DNA of 64,000 nt from Litchfieldia stipae (lineage in GTDB: Bacteria > Bacillota > Bacilli > Bacillales > Bacillaceae_L), in the NCBI RefSeq assembly GCF_014837155.1, contig NZ_JACYHA010000002.1, positions 248,001-312,000 of the forward strand. Direction: 5' to 3'. The translations under genes were made by a program, and so were the position numbers. The notes beneath the pieces were generated by a model, which had not been told where the DNA came from, searched no databases, and saw only the letters and a program-made list of their open reading frames with translations. Below are positions 1 to 8,842 of this stretch, in pieces (the stretch's first letter is position 1; each line of letters opens with the position of its first letter).

Positions 1-1078
1 CTTTTCGATAGTAATAATTTGGATTATTTTTCTTATTATTGTATTTTGTATGAAATATATGTGTCACTGCTGGTGACATTGGCGGGATTAACCATGTCCA
101 GTCACCAGTTAAATCTCGATCTGCTTTTCTTTCTTTTTCTTCAAAATGTGAAAACTGTTGGGCAGCTGTATGATGATCAACAATGCTTATCCCTACTTTT
201 TTATATGAATATAATACAGCAATATTCAATTCAAGTAATGCTTTATCCTTCCATAAAGAAGCATTAGAGGACATATCTAGCTCCATATGATCTGCGATGA
301 TTGGTAATAAATTGTAACGCTTTTGATCTGCTAAATTTCTGGCTCCAATTTCTGTACCCATATACCAACCATTAAATGGTGCTGCAGTATATCTAATCCC
401 ACCAATTTCAAGCTCCATATCAGAAATAAATGGAACCCCATACCATTTAACTCCAAGCTCTTTAAACCAATCAAACTGAGGATGTACAATATCAACCTCT
501 GAAATGATTTCTGTAGGAAGTTGGAATAGCTTTGGAGCTTGACCATCTATTTCAATGACTATTGGTAGTATGTCATAATCTGTCCCATCACGTTCCCAGC
601 CAAGTTCTTCGCATTTTTTCGTTAAAGAAATACTTGATGGATCACCGAGCGTCCCATGCTCTGTCTCATATCCAGCATAGCGAATAAGTTGATGGTTCCA
701 TATATATACACTATTAGTTGTATTAGTTTGTTGCCGGAAAATGGTGATTGTTGGGAGAACTTTTCCACCATTGGTTGCAAATTGAATATGTTCACATAGA
801 GCGTTGAATACATCTTCTTCTCTTTGTAGATTTCTCTTATCAAAGACAGTCAGAGAATTCCAGAATAGCCGACCGATACATCGATTACTGTTTCTCCATG
901 CCATCTTTGCTCCATGCTCCAGTTCTTCATATGTATGTAGGTAAGTTGCAGTATTAACAATTTCCGAATGGATTTGCTCCATTCTTTTTTGTCGTTCTTC
1001 TTCCCCTTTATTTAATTCAGCATAACAAATTGTAATAAAATCTTCTGCTTTTTTATATAACTCTTCATTATCGAACAA
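1..1078 (-). CDS. nos: Nitric oxide synthase oxygenase (3' end cut by window edge)
   Basis: Bacterial NOS oxygenase, making NO and citrulline from arginine with electrons from flavodoxin-type partners. 359 codons are open to the left edge; family members are about 360 residues, so only the last few are missing. Seen: the haem-thiolate motif WRNSNRCIGR (Cys about 67), the substrate-site stretch KWYGVPFISDM, and WYMGTEIGARN with the conserved arginine-binding Glu. The C-terminal segment ends in a PNYYY-type tail typical of the family. The start is a TTG, chosen because AGGAGG lies 8 nt upstream and no ATG fits. There is no reductase domain, as expected for Bacillus enzymes. Confidence 0.95.
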   Translation of the reverse strand, partial: MFDNEELYKKAEDFITICYAELNKGEEERQKRMEQIHSEIVNTATYLHTYEELEHGAKMAWRNSNRCIGRLFWNSLTVFDKRNLQREEDVFNALCEHIQFATNGGKVLPTITIFRQQTNTTNSVYIWNHQLIRYAGYETEHGTLGDPSSISLTKKCEELGWERDGTDYDILPIVIEIDGQAPKLFQLPTEIISEVDIVHPQFDWFKELGVKWYGVPFISDMELEIGGIRYTAAPFNGWYMGTEIGARNLADQKRYNLLPIIADHMELDMSSNASLWKDKALLELNIAVLYSYKKVGISIVDHHTAAQQFSHFEEKERKADRDLTGDWTWLIPPMSPAVTHIFHTKYNNKKNNPNYYYRK

Positions 1079-1218
1079 GTATGCTACCTCCTAAACTTAG
1101 ACAAGCATATCATACCAGAAATTGATGAATAAAAAAAGCTTCAGGTAGGTGAATAGATTAACTTTCCAATTCTTAGGTAACAATAAGAAGGATCCTAAAA
1201 AAAGTGAGGTGCTCATTA

Positions 1219-1899
1219 ATGAGTCTAGAATGGTTTTACAGAATGGAAAATGCAGTAAGAATCAGCTTACCTGATTTATGTGAAGGGTTTGAAGAAGTTG
1301 ATATTTTATTTGATACGGATCATACTGAACAACATCCGACTTTCAACTTTTCTGTAAGTAATGCTGATGAAATTGATGAGTTTTGTTACATATTCTTCGA
1401 TCCCATTAATCAAGAATTCTATTCCTATCATTACGATGATGAAGCAGAATTACATGCGAAGGTTTTGTTTGGGAATTTAGATCAGATGTTAAGCTTTATT
1501 CATGCATCTTTTCACGATTACCTTGATGAAATCGATGAAATGAATGGTGATTCTGAAGAAATGTTTGATGATGAATATGATGTTGAAATTGACGATTTAG
1601 AGGACGTCAATGAAATGGATGATACCTTCTTTCCAGAGGATGAGGATCATATCGAGTGGATTACAAATGATAAGTATATTCACATAGAAGACAATAATCC
1701 TGACTATTCCGCGAATTATTCCATCTACTATAAGCTTGGGATTGATCAAGAAACAGGCGATGGCGTTATCTATCGCAACACGATTGCAAAAGAAAATGGT
1801 GAAGAAACAGAAGAACAAGTATTACTCTATTTTAAAGAAGAAGAAGCTTCATATATTAGTGAATTAGTTAATGAATACATGAATCAAAACGTAAAGTAG
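1219..1899 (+). CDS. Acidic protein of unknown function
   Basis: 226 residues, not recognised. The N-terminal half looks globular (MSLEWFYRMENAVRISLP). The middle, about residues 95-150, is very rich in Asp and Glu, followed by another ordered-looking segment with a C-terminal helix. No signal peptide or membrane segment is visible. The ATG at 1219 is preferred over an in-frame GTG 15 nt upstream because GAGGTG lies 8 nt before it. It stands alone and ends in a terminator shared with the opposing gene. Confidence 0.75.
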   Translation: MSLEWFYRMENAVRISLPDLCEGFEEVDILFDTDHTEQHPTFNFSVSNADEIDEFCYIFFDPINQEFYSYHYDDEAELHAKVLFGNLDQMLSFIHASFHDYLDEIDEMNGDSEEMFDDEYDVEIDDLEDVNEMDDTFFPEDEDHIEWITNDKYIHIEDNNPDYSANYSIYYKLGIDQETGDGVIYRNTIAKENGEETEEQVLLYFKEEEASYISELVNEYMNQNVK

Positions 1900-1918
1900 C
1901 CAATCGGCTACTTTTTTT
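1896..1918. terminator. Bidirectional intrinsic terminator
   Basis: Stem GTAGCC/GGCTAC with a 4-nt loop and a T run on the + strand. It overlaps the stop codon of the acidic protein gene and sits at the end of the convergent gene at 1917. Confidence 0.8.
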
Positions 1919-2114
1919 ATTCGAAATAGTCCTTATAATAACCACCAATTTTTCCAGTGTTATCAATAATGAAATAAAACTCTTCTGTTTCATTTTTTAA
2001 TTCGTAAGATTTCCCAACTGTTAAAGCTCGATTAACCATATATTTTTCGGCATTTGTATGTACGCATTTCACTTGTTTAATCGTTTCTTTTTCAGTCCAA
2101 GTTTGATGTATCAT
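1917..2114 (-). CDS. Small conserved protein, probably DUF6501 family
   Basis: 65 residues starting MIHQTWTEKETIKQVKC and ending GGYYKDYFE. It resembles a short Bacillus-only family annotated as DUF6501; this is recollection of the sequence pattern, not a search. No membrane segment. A single Cys near residue 17 sits in a VKCVHTNAEKY context. Convergent with the acidic protein gene. Function unknown. Confidence 0.7.
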   Translation of the reverse strand: MIHQTWTEKETIKQVKCVHTNAEKYMVNRALTVGKSYELKNETEEFYFIIDNTGKIGGYYKDYFE

Positions 2115-2263
2115 CCTTTATCACCTCTTCTCTCGAATATTATCTTATTTTATCTTATATACTCAAATAAGTTAAGCTAAATCATTTTATTTCACTATCT
2201 ATGTAGTATATACTTTATTTACAAGAATAAATATTACATAGGACTGTCAGAGGAGGACTCCAT

Positions 2264-2713
2264 TTGAGTAAATCTAATCAGGAAAAATTAAATCAAGAAC
2301 TTATAGATCTGTTACAAGGTGAAAAAGTTGTATCATTAATCACATTGGATGCAGAAACTCAAAAGCCACACCTAAGCATTGTATCTTGGCTACTAGCACA
2401 CCCTGGTGGCGAAGTAATAAAATTTGCATTAGGACACAAAGGAACGAGCGTAACAAATATTCAAGCTAATTCTGAAATTACACTTGGAGTGATTGGTGCA
2501 GGAAGTTGTTATTCAATTAAAGGGCAAGCTTCTGTATCAGATATCATTGAAAAAACGATGAAATATCGTGTAGTCACTGTTAAAGTAGAATCTTATGAGG
2601 ATGTTATTTTCTATGGTGGAAAAATAACCGTTGAGCCTGAATATGTAAAGACTTACAATGCAGATTTAGCAAAGAAATTAGATACTGAAGTCTATGAAAT
2701 GTTGAAAAACTAA
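2264..2713 (+). CDS. Pyridoxamine 5'-phosphate oxidase-like FMN-binding split-barrel protein
   Basis: 149 residues with the pattern of the PNPOx-like split barrel: an N-terminal helix, then VVSLITLDAETQKPH as first strands, and a SIKGQASV strand later. Members bind flavin or haem and act as small oxidoreductases; the substrate is not predictable here. The start is TTG with AGGAGG about 7 nt upstream. Monocistronic, ending in a strong hairpin. Confidence 0.7.
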   Translation: MSKSNQEKLNQELIDLLQGEKVVSLITLDAETQKPHLSIVSWLLAHPGGEVIKFALGHKGTSVTNIQANSEITLGVIGAGSCYSIKGQASVSDIIEKTMKYRVVTVKVESYEDVIFYGGKITVEPEYVKTYNADLAKKLDTEVYEMLKN

Positions 2714-2714
2714 G

Positions 2715-2743
2715 AATAAGGGGCAGTTACCCCTTATTTTTTT
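2715..2743. terminator. Bidirectional intrinsic terminator
   Basis: Perfect 9-bp stem AATAAGGGG/CCCCTTATT followed by a T run, between convergent genes; the stop codon of the minus-strand gene lies at its edge. Confidence 0.85.
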
Positions 2744-3149
2744 ATACCTTTCTTACGGTAATTGCTTTGGCAATTTTTTGCGTTTTACAATCTTCTATAT
2801 CATTCAAATCTAATATTCCTAACGTAATCGCAGCTTCTATTTTTTGAATATCAGGTTTTTTAACAACCCTTATGCAATCATTTAGATTTTTCTTTTCTAA
2901 TCGTAATACTGTTTTTTCTTCATCATAATTTTCTGATGTTCTAATTTGACGTTGAACCTTATAATCACCTAAAATAAATTCGCCTTTCTCATTTTGACCA
3001 TTAATCTCATCAAAATATAAGTGAAAGACCTTCTTGATTTCTTTCATTTCTTTCTCGATGTCCTTTTCTAGTTCGTTTAAATGATAGTATCTTGCTAATA
3101 GCTTTTCAGTGATTGAATATGCCTTTACTTCATTCTTATTTTCTACCAT
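2742..3149 (-). CDS. Hypothetical coiled, Lys/Glu-rich protein
   Basis: 135 residues, not recognised. The N-terminal third is a predicted long helix (LLARYYHLNELEKDIEKEMK); the rest is mixed and charged. The start at 3149 is preferred because GGAGGG lies 6 nt upstream; two upstream in-frame ATGs overlap that site. There is a single Cys pair (C and DC) but no metal motif. No operon partner. Confidence 0.6.
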   Translation of the reverse strand: MVENKNEVKAYSITEKLLARYYHLNELEKDIEKEMKEIKKVFHLYFDEINGQNEKGEFILGDYKVQRQIRTSENYDEEKTVLRLEKKNLNDCIRVVKKPDIQKIEAAITLGILDLNDIEDCKTQKIAKAITVRKV

Positions 3150-3247
3150 ACTCATCCCTCCATCGAACAACATACTTCATCTTATGAATAGATTAGTACA
3201 TTCATACTAGGAATCTTATCAATTAAAAGCAATTTATTAGACAATAC

Positions 3248-3280
3248 AAACACCTAGTGATTACTTGTCACTAGGTGTTT
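3248..3280. terminator. Intrinsic terminator of the nrnB-yojN-yojO operon
   Basis: Perfect 13-bp stem AAACACCTAGTGA with a 7-nt loop, three bases after the yojO stop codon. Confidence 0.85.
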
Positions 3281-3282
3281 GT

Positions 3283-5199
3283 TTAAATACTTTTTAATAA
3301 CAGTTTTTTAAGTAATGGGAATAGAATGTCAGGAAGTTCATTGATATCCTGAACAAGAATACTATATTTGCCGTATATGTTTTGTATTGTCTTTTGTTGC
3401 CCTTCATCAATCTCGCCATTAGCTAAAAATACATTTAACACTTCTATTCCTTGCTTTCTAGCCTCTATAACCGCTTCATGAGTATCAACAATTCCATTTT
3501 CCTCATAACTAAAAGCAGCAGGTTCACCATCGGAAAACACAATTAAAAACTTCTGCTTTTCAGTTCTTCTTTTCACTAACTCCTCAGTAATCACTCGAAT
3601 CGAAAAACCGTCCCGATTATCTTCCTCTGGACTAAGCTGCATAATTTCCGGTCCACTTTGATGAAGGAGGGAAGTATGAAAGTCAATGGTGTTGAAGAAA
3701 TAGTTGGGCTGATTTGTTTCTGTTGCGTCGTTCGTATCCTCCCAAAACCCTGTGATTTTATGTGGTACTCGTACCGACTTTAATGCTTCATGAAAAAGTG
3801 TTATTCCTAACTTTGTTTGCTCCATTTTATCATGCATGGATGCAGAGCAATCAACTAACAAGCTAAATACTGCATCAATTTCAGGTGACGTTTGATCTTT
3901 TTTATAGAACATGCGTGGATTGTCATCAACAAAAAGCGGTATTAGTTTTTTACTTAGACGACCAAAATGAAGGTTTGTTCTAGGCAATATTTTTTTATGC
4001 TCTAATGTCTTAAGTATGATTTGCTTTAACTTTTTTTGATACGGGGCGATTTGTGCTTTATTTTGTAAGTATTCTTCTATTTCAGAAGGATCAGGTCTTT
4101 GTGACTCTACGAACATTGGAATAGCAAATCGATTTTCCTTACCATATCTAGCATCGTCTGTACCCTCTAGGGCATCATGTTGAACCTCCATGGCCTCCAC
4201 ATTAGAAAAATCGTGATTCTTACTTTTCTTAGAAGATCCCTGTACAATTCCAAGCGCTTGATCTCCAGCTTCCCCTTCTCTAGCAGTCTCACCTAATATA
4301 TTTGTTCCTGTCCCTTGCTCAAGATCAAATTGTAAAAAGCTTTTTGTTGGTTTACTTGTTTCCTGATGCCAGGTTGGTAATACATCATTATGGACATCTT
4401 CATCCCCATCAGCCACATCATCAAGTTTGTCATCATTCTTTAATTTCTTTTTACGGGTAAGATCATTTAAATCAATCAATTCTAATTCATCATAGTCGAG
4501 TTCAGGTAAATGAAAATAAGTATTTAACATGTCATTTTCAAGAACATCTTCTAGAACTTCAATGATTGTCTTGCAAATTTTCACAACATCTTTGGTTGTA
4601 TTTGCATCATATGCTTTAACGAGCTCCATTCGTAGAAAAGGGTATAACAAGTCAATTTCGTGTTGAATAGATGGAGTCTCATCCAGTGGTGATACAGAAG
4701 TAACCATTAAATAAATCGAGTTAAAAAGCGCATCTGTATAGACACTTTTTGTTAAATTGACATTCAACTGATCTTGAAAATATTTACGATATACTTTATT
4801 TCTAGTTGCAAATATAGATTTTGTACCTGGACGTTCCATCTTACATAATTCTTCAAGTCTTAAATCTTCAATGATCATGAAAAGCTGTTTAGCCAAACTA
4901 GGTAAAGTTGATTGTCTTGTATAGCGAAGAAACTTCGATATTTCTGCAAAATCGGTATAATTCTTGCTTCCAATACTTCTCAAATAAACATCGCTTTTCA
5001 ATCCTTGAACCTTTTCATCAAATGAACGGTTATCCCAAAAATGACTTAAGATAATTTTTGAAAGTAATGGATCATAGTATGACTTATACCCAAATTCAAC
5101 TTCAATTTGACCATTTTTTGATAATGTCTTTGCTAGATCGGATAGCTGCATAAATAAAAAAGAATCGATCTTCTTATCATTAAATTGAATGAATCTCAT
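3283..5199 (-). CDS. yojO: vWA-domain protein, YojO / NorD-like
   Basis: 638 residues. The N-terminal two-thirds is the CobT/NorD-like helical region. An acidic linker lies around residues 255-275. A C-terminal von Willebrand factor A domain begins near residue 440 with the MIDAS motif DCSAS (450-454). Such proteins pair with MoxR AAA+ ATPases to remodel or load metal into a target. The partner ATPase gene is immediately upstream (14-bp gap). B. subtilis YojO is annotated as a NorD homologue, but no nitric oxide reductase is encoded in the window, so the client is unknown. The start has GAGGGG 8 nt upstream. Confidence 0.88.
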   Translation of the reverse strand: MRFIQFNDKKIDSFLFMQLSDLAKTLSKNGQIEVEFGYKSYYDPLLSKIILSHFWDNRSFDEKVQGLKSDVYLRSIGSKNYTDFAEISKFLRYTRQSTLPSLAKQLFMIIEDLRLEELCKMERPGTKSIFATRNKVYRKYFQDQLNVNLTKSVYTDALFNSIYLMVTSVSPLDETPSIQHEIDLLYPFLRMELVKAYDANTTKDVVKICKTIIEVLEDVLENDMLNTYFHLPELDYDELELIDLNDLTRKKKLKNDDKLDDVADGDEDVHNDVLPTWHQETSKPTKSFLQFDLEQGTGTNILGETAREGEAGDQALGIVQGSSKKSKNHDFSNVEAMEVQHDALEGTDDARYGKENRFAIPMFVESQRPDPSEIEEYLQNKAQIAPYQKKLKQIILKTLEHKKILPRTNLHFGRLSKKLIPLFVDDNPRMFYKKDQTSPEIDAVFSLLVDCSASMHDKMEQTKLGITLFHEALKSVRVPHKITGFWEDTNDATETNQPNYFFNTIDFHTSLLHQSGPEIMQLSPEEDNRDGFSIRVITEELVKRRTEKQKFLIVFSDGEPAAFSYEENGIVDTHEAVIEARKQGIEVLNVFLANGEIDEGQQKTIQNIYGKYSILVQDINELPDILFPLLKKLLLKSI

Positions 5200-5213
5200 A
5201 TAGCCATACCCCT

Positions 5214-6104
5214 CTAGTCAAATAACGTTTCTGCGATATTATCAATGGCTGCTTTTTCTCGATCATCCTCTAATTTTTCAATAATTCCTCTTTTAATTGC
5301 ACGTAATGGCGGTAGATAAGCAGCAAGATCACATGTATCAATTAATGCACGAATGGAGGCTGCTTCTTCTGATAAATGACCATTTTGTACAAGTGTTATT
5401 AAATCACCTGATAAGGCAACGAATTTATTGATTAATTTTTCATCCTTGAGAATGGATTGTTCAGTTAACACTTGTTTTAGTGTATCTCCCTGGATATAAG
5501 GAACATCAATCACAACAAATCTATTTTTCAATGCCTCATTTAATGGGACCGTACCTACATAGCCCTCATTAATTGCTGCAATAACCCCAAATTCATTAGC
5601 TGCCTTTACTACTTCTCCCGTAAATGGATTCGTAATCATTTTACGATAATCGAGGACTCCATTTAATATCGGTAATGTCTCAGGCTTTGCCATATTAATT
5701 TCATCTATATAAAGTAAATAGCCCTTTGTCATTGAATTAATGACAGGCCCAGGAACGAATTCAATTGACGTTTTCCCTGCATTCTCATTGATTGTTTTAA
5801 ACCCTAAAAGTGCCTCTGCATCTAAATCAACCGAACAGTTGATGCTATACATTGGTTGAGCAAAGATTGTAGAAAGTGTTTCTGCAAGCTTTGTCTTTCC
5901 AGATCCAGTTGGCCCTTTAAGCAAGACATTTTTCCCAAGTGACAATGCAATGATGGCATCAATTATAATTGCCGGATTTGCTGCAGTGTAGCCACCAGTA
6001 CCAACTAGTAAATTGTCTTCAATTGAAGAGAATTTTTCTTTACGTTCTTGTATCTTCTCCTTAATTACTATAGGAAGATTTAATGTTTCTATATTCAAAC
6101 TCAT
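5214..6104 (-). CDS. yojN: MoxR-family AAA+ ATPase, YojN / NorQ-like
   Basis: 296 residues with Walker A GPTGSGKT (64-71), Walker [11 protein letters not shown] (about 130-139), and the family pattern GFKTINE. The C-terminal lid is helical. It hydrolyses ATP to remodel a partner, working with the vWA protein encoded next. Its ATG overlaps the upstream nrnB stop codon (ATGA), so translation is probably coupled. Cytosolic. Confidence 0.92.
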   Translation of the reverse strand: MSLNIETLNLPIVIKEKIQERKEKFSSIEDNLLVGTGGYTAANPAIIIDAIIALSLGKNVLLKGPTGSGKTKLAETLSTIFAQPMYSINCSVDLDAEALLGFKTINENAGKTSIEFVPGPVINSMTKGYLLYIDEINMAKPETLPILNGVLDYRKMITNPFTGEVVKAANEFGVIAAINEGYVGTVPLNEALKNRFVVIDVPYIQGDTLKQVLTEQSILKDEKLINKFVALSGDLITLVQNGHLSEEAASIRALIDTCDLAAYLPPLRAIKRGIIEKLEDDREKAAIDNIAETLFD

Positions 6105-7366
6105 TTAGTTGTTTCCCCTTCTTTAATAAACTGCGAAATGACTGCATCTCTATTTTTATTTAAAGCAGATCTAATTTCCTGGTCTTTCTTCTTAAGGACA
6201 TCAGCTAAGAAATGAATTAAATCATTGTCAAATGCCAATCCTGTTGCATATTGTCTTTTGATATATCTTTCAGCGTCTTCAAATGTGCTGAAAAGTTGGT
6301 TTATTAATTGATGATTATGATAAATCATCCAAGTTTGTTGTTGCTCATGATAAAACACGTATGATTTATCATCTTGTTTATTCGTATATAACGAGCCATT
6401 CTTCAATCCTCGTTGATTCAATTCATTCTTAAGAGCATCTAATTTAAGAGATGGGATTGGAAATACATTTTGAACGAAAAGTAGAAAAGTTTCATCATCT
6501 AGACTACAACCCGAAGCCTTTGGATGACCTCCACCACCGAATTTTTGGGCAAACTTCGAAACATCCACCTCATCATAGATGGTACGGAAACCAATTTTCT
6601 TTGTTCCTACATTCACCATTGCAATGAGGTCAATATGGGGATTAAGCTTTGCAAGAGCATTACCTAACTCAGATAAATACTGTTCCGCATGAATAATACC
6701 AACACAATAGTGATCTACAAAGATTTGAGTCATTTGTCTGTTTTTAGAGAATATATATCGTTCAATCTTCTTATCCTCTAAATCCAAAATTAATTCTTCT
6801 TTATCAGACAGTGAAAAGCCATTAGGATTCTTTACACGCTCAAGCATCTCTTTTTCGAAATGCTCTAATCCAAGGATAAAGAATAAATCATTTAGTCTTT
6901 TAGCATCTTTATTATCATTTGCTTCCCATTCCCATGTATCATACTGTCTAACAAGTTCTACGAATTCGTCTAATGCCTTTGTTGCTTTGATCATTTCATG
7001 TTCAATTAAAAACTCATAGAATAAAGAAGTAGCAGCTGTTTTCTTTCCAGTTTCATATTCTGGTTTAACAAATCCCCATTTATAATCATTAAAATGCATG
7101 GCAGTTACATGATGATCAATCATTTGTACATGTGATTGATTCTTGAACCTTGCCTCCAGTTTTTTTTCAACCTCTTTATTTACAGCTAAATCAGTTATGT
7201 ATACTTTAGCATTTTTATTTTCTTGATTATTAATGAATCTAGTTACTCGCTCATTTAAATTTCGATAAGAACAATATGCAACATTGACCTTTTCACCAAA
7301 TGCAATTTTCGCAAGTAAGCCACAACCTAAGCCATCTAAATCGCTATCTGTAAATAACATGTTCAT
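6101..7366 (-). CDS. nrnB: DHH-DHHA1 phosphoesterase, oligoribonuclease NrnB (YngD)
   Basis: 421 residues. The N-terminal DHH domain has DSDLDG (7-12) and DHH (84-86) as Mn2+ ligands; the DHHA1 domain has GGGGH (277-281) for substrate binding. B. subtilis NrnB degrades short RNAs (nanoRNA) from the 3' end, and the whole sequence resembles it, including [11 protein letters not shown] and KRLNDLFF. It overlaps yojN by 4 nt, a gene arrangement I do not know from B. subtilis, where yngD is separate. The start is supported by GGGAG 9 nt upstream. Confidence 0.9.
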   Translation of the reverse strand: MNMLFTDSDLDGLGCGLLAKIAFGEKVNVAYCSYRNLNERVTRFINNQENKNAKVYITDLAVNKEVEKKLEARFKNQSHVQMIDHHVTAMHFNDYKWGFVKPEYETGKKTAATSLFYEFLIEHEMIKATKALDEFVELVRQYDTWEWEANDNKDAKRLNDLFFILGLEHFEKEMLERVKNPNGFSLSDKEELILDLEDKKIERYIFSKNRQMTQIFVDHYCVGIIHAEQYLSELGNALAKLNPHIDLIAMVNVGTKKIGFRTIYDEVDVSKFAQKFGGGGHPKASGCSLDDETFLLFVQNVFPIPSLKLDALKNELNQRGLKNGSLYTNKQDDKSYVFYHEQQQTWMIYHNHQLINQLFSTFEDAERYIKRQYATGLAFDNDLIHFLADVLKKKDQEIRSALNKNRDAVISQFIKEGETTK

Positions 7367-7434
7367 CTATATTCGCTCCCTTCATATCATAGTCTTCATA
7401 TTATTTTCAATTTCATACTCCTAGAATGTATGAC

Positions 7435-7460
7435 ATAAAGAAAAGGACATAACGTCCTTT
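7435..7460 (-). terminator. Probable terminator of the MFS gene
   Basis: AAAGGAC/GTCCTTT stem followed on the minus strand by a pyrimidine-rich TTCTTTATG; weaker T run than its neighbours. Confidence 0.6.
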
Positions 7461-7472
7461 ATAGTCAACATT

Positions 7473-8693
7473 TTATATGTTAGCACCTTTATTTGTTTCT
7501 AATGTTTCTTCAATAATTGGAGTCTTCATATATCTTAACCCAAAAATAACAACAATTAAAAGCGAAAGCCCTCCAAATACAAGAACCATCTTTTGAAGAC
7601 CGATTGTATCAAGAAATAAACCTGTACCTAATAACACGATTTGGAACAACACTCGGTCGAGCATATTCCTAAAGGAAAAGAATCTCCCATGAAATTCCTT
7701 AGGGATTTTCGTTTGGAAAATCGTTGCAGCAATAGGAAAGAAACAGCCTAATCCTAGTCCTAAAAGAGCAAATGAAAGTAGAGACATGATTTTAACATCT
7801 GCAAAGAATAACATCAACTCAGAAATGGCAATTATGAACGCAAAGATGAACATCAGTTTCACTTGATTTTTACCCTCAGAAATATATTTAACTAAAAAAG
7901 TTCCTACCATAAAACAAATGCCTTCTGCAGCATATAATAAGCCTTTGATTGTTGAGTCATCTTGTAATTCACTAATATTAATGACCATTAAATTAATTCC
8001 ACCAAGGAATAATAAAGGTACACATGTTAGAATAAGCGCCATCATGGCAATCGGTAATCCTTTTAAAATCGGAATGATTTCAGTGAAGCTTGATTTCTTT
8101 TTATTTGTTTCTGTGTTGTGAGATTGTTTGTCTTCTTCTTCGACATTTAATAAATAGGTTGATAGAAATAATAAACCATAAGCAATCATTGATAATAAGT
8201 AAAGAGAATTTAGACTCATTACAACCAGCATCGCACCAGCAACAGCTGTTCCTAGTACTCGTGCCACTGTTGACACATTCATATGCAAACCATTCATTTG
8301 TAAAAGTTGCTTATCCTTAACGACTAATGGAATCACAGACTGCAAAGCTGGAAAATAAAACGCAGCTGATAGTTGGAGAGCAATCATAAATAAGACCATC
8401 CATATAATTTCACCTTGATGAATGGCAAGGAACATAAAGCTAACACTTAACATTCTACCAAAACCAGAGTAGAGTAAGACTTTTTTCTTATTTTTCGAAT
8501 CAATTACCCTACCAGCAAGTGGACCAACTAATACTCCAGCTAAAAGTCCTGTGAATAGAATTAAAGATTTATGAAAATCAGAGGGAACATACTGCTGCAT
8601 AAATTCTAAGTTGCCAATGATTCCAATCCATAGTCCTAACCCCGCAATAAATTCACCCATTAAAATAATCCAAACATTTCTGTTTTTCCACAT
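7473..8693 (-). CDS. Major facilitator superfamily exporter (MFS_3/EntS-like)
   Basis: 406 residues with about 12 hydrophobic segments and the loop 2-3 signature GRVIDSKNKKK typical of MFS. It resembles B. subtilis YkuC, though I am not certain of orthology. The start at 8693 (MWKNRN) is preferred over an ATG 39 nt upstream because GGAG lies 9 nt before it, while the upstream ATG has no ribosome-binding site. The substrate is unknown; it is probably a small-molecule or drug exporter. Divergent from the MATE gene. Confidence 0.85.
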   Translation of the reverse strand: MWKNRNVWIILMGEFIAGLGLWIGIIGNLEFMQQYVPSDFHKSLILFTGLLAGVLVGPLAGRVIDSKNKKKVLLYSGFGRMLSVSFMFLAIHQGEIIWMVLFMIALQLSAAFYFPALQSVIPLVVKDKQLLQMNGLHMNVSTVARVLGTAVAGAMLVVMSLNSLYLLSMIAYGLLFLSTYLLNVEEEDKQSHNTETNKKKSSFTEIIPILKGLPIAMMALILTCVPLLFLGGINLMVINISELQDDSTIKGLLYAAEGICFMVGTFLVKYISEGKNQVKLMFIFAFIIAISELMLFFADVKIMSLLSFALLGLGLGCFFPIAATIFQTKIPKEFHGRFFSFRNMLDRVLFQIVLLGTGLFLDTIGLQKMVLVFGGLSLLIVVIFGLRYMKTPIIEETLETNKGANI

Positions 8694-8842
8694 ATGAAGT
8701 TGCTCCGTTCCTAAGTAAATATAATTTTCCATTTTATCATATCAACATTTTATTTTTTTCGCTATACGAAATAGTTGGTTTGTTAAGAAATTATGTTATA
8801 ATTCATTAGTTACAAAAAAATACATATTTTGAGGTTATGATC

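Noticed and set aside
331-843. Two short minus-strand frames within 331-843
   Set aside because: They are out-of-frame shadows of the nitric oxide synthase gene, which is open throughout in another frame.
7918-8320. Plus-strand open frames inside the MFS gene
   Set aside because: They run antisense to a clear coding sequence and have no ribosome-binding site or family sense.
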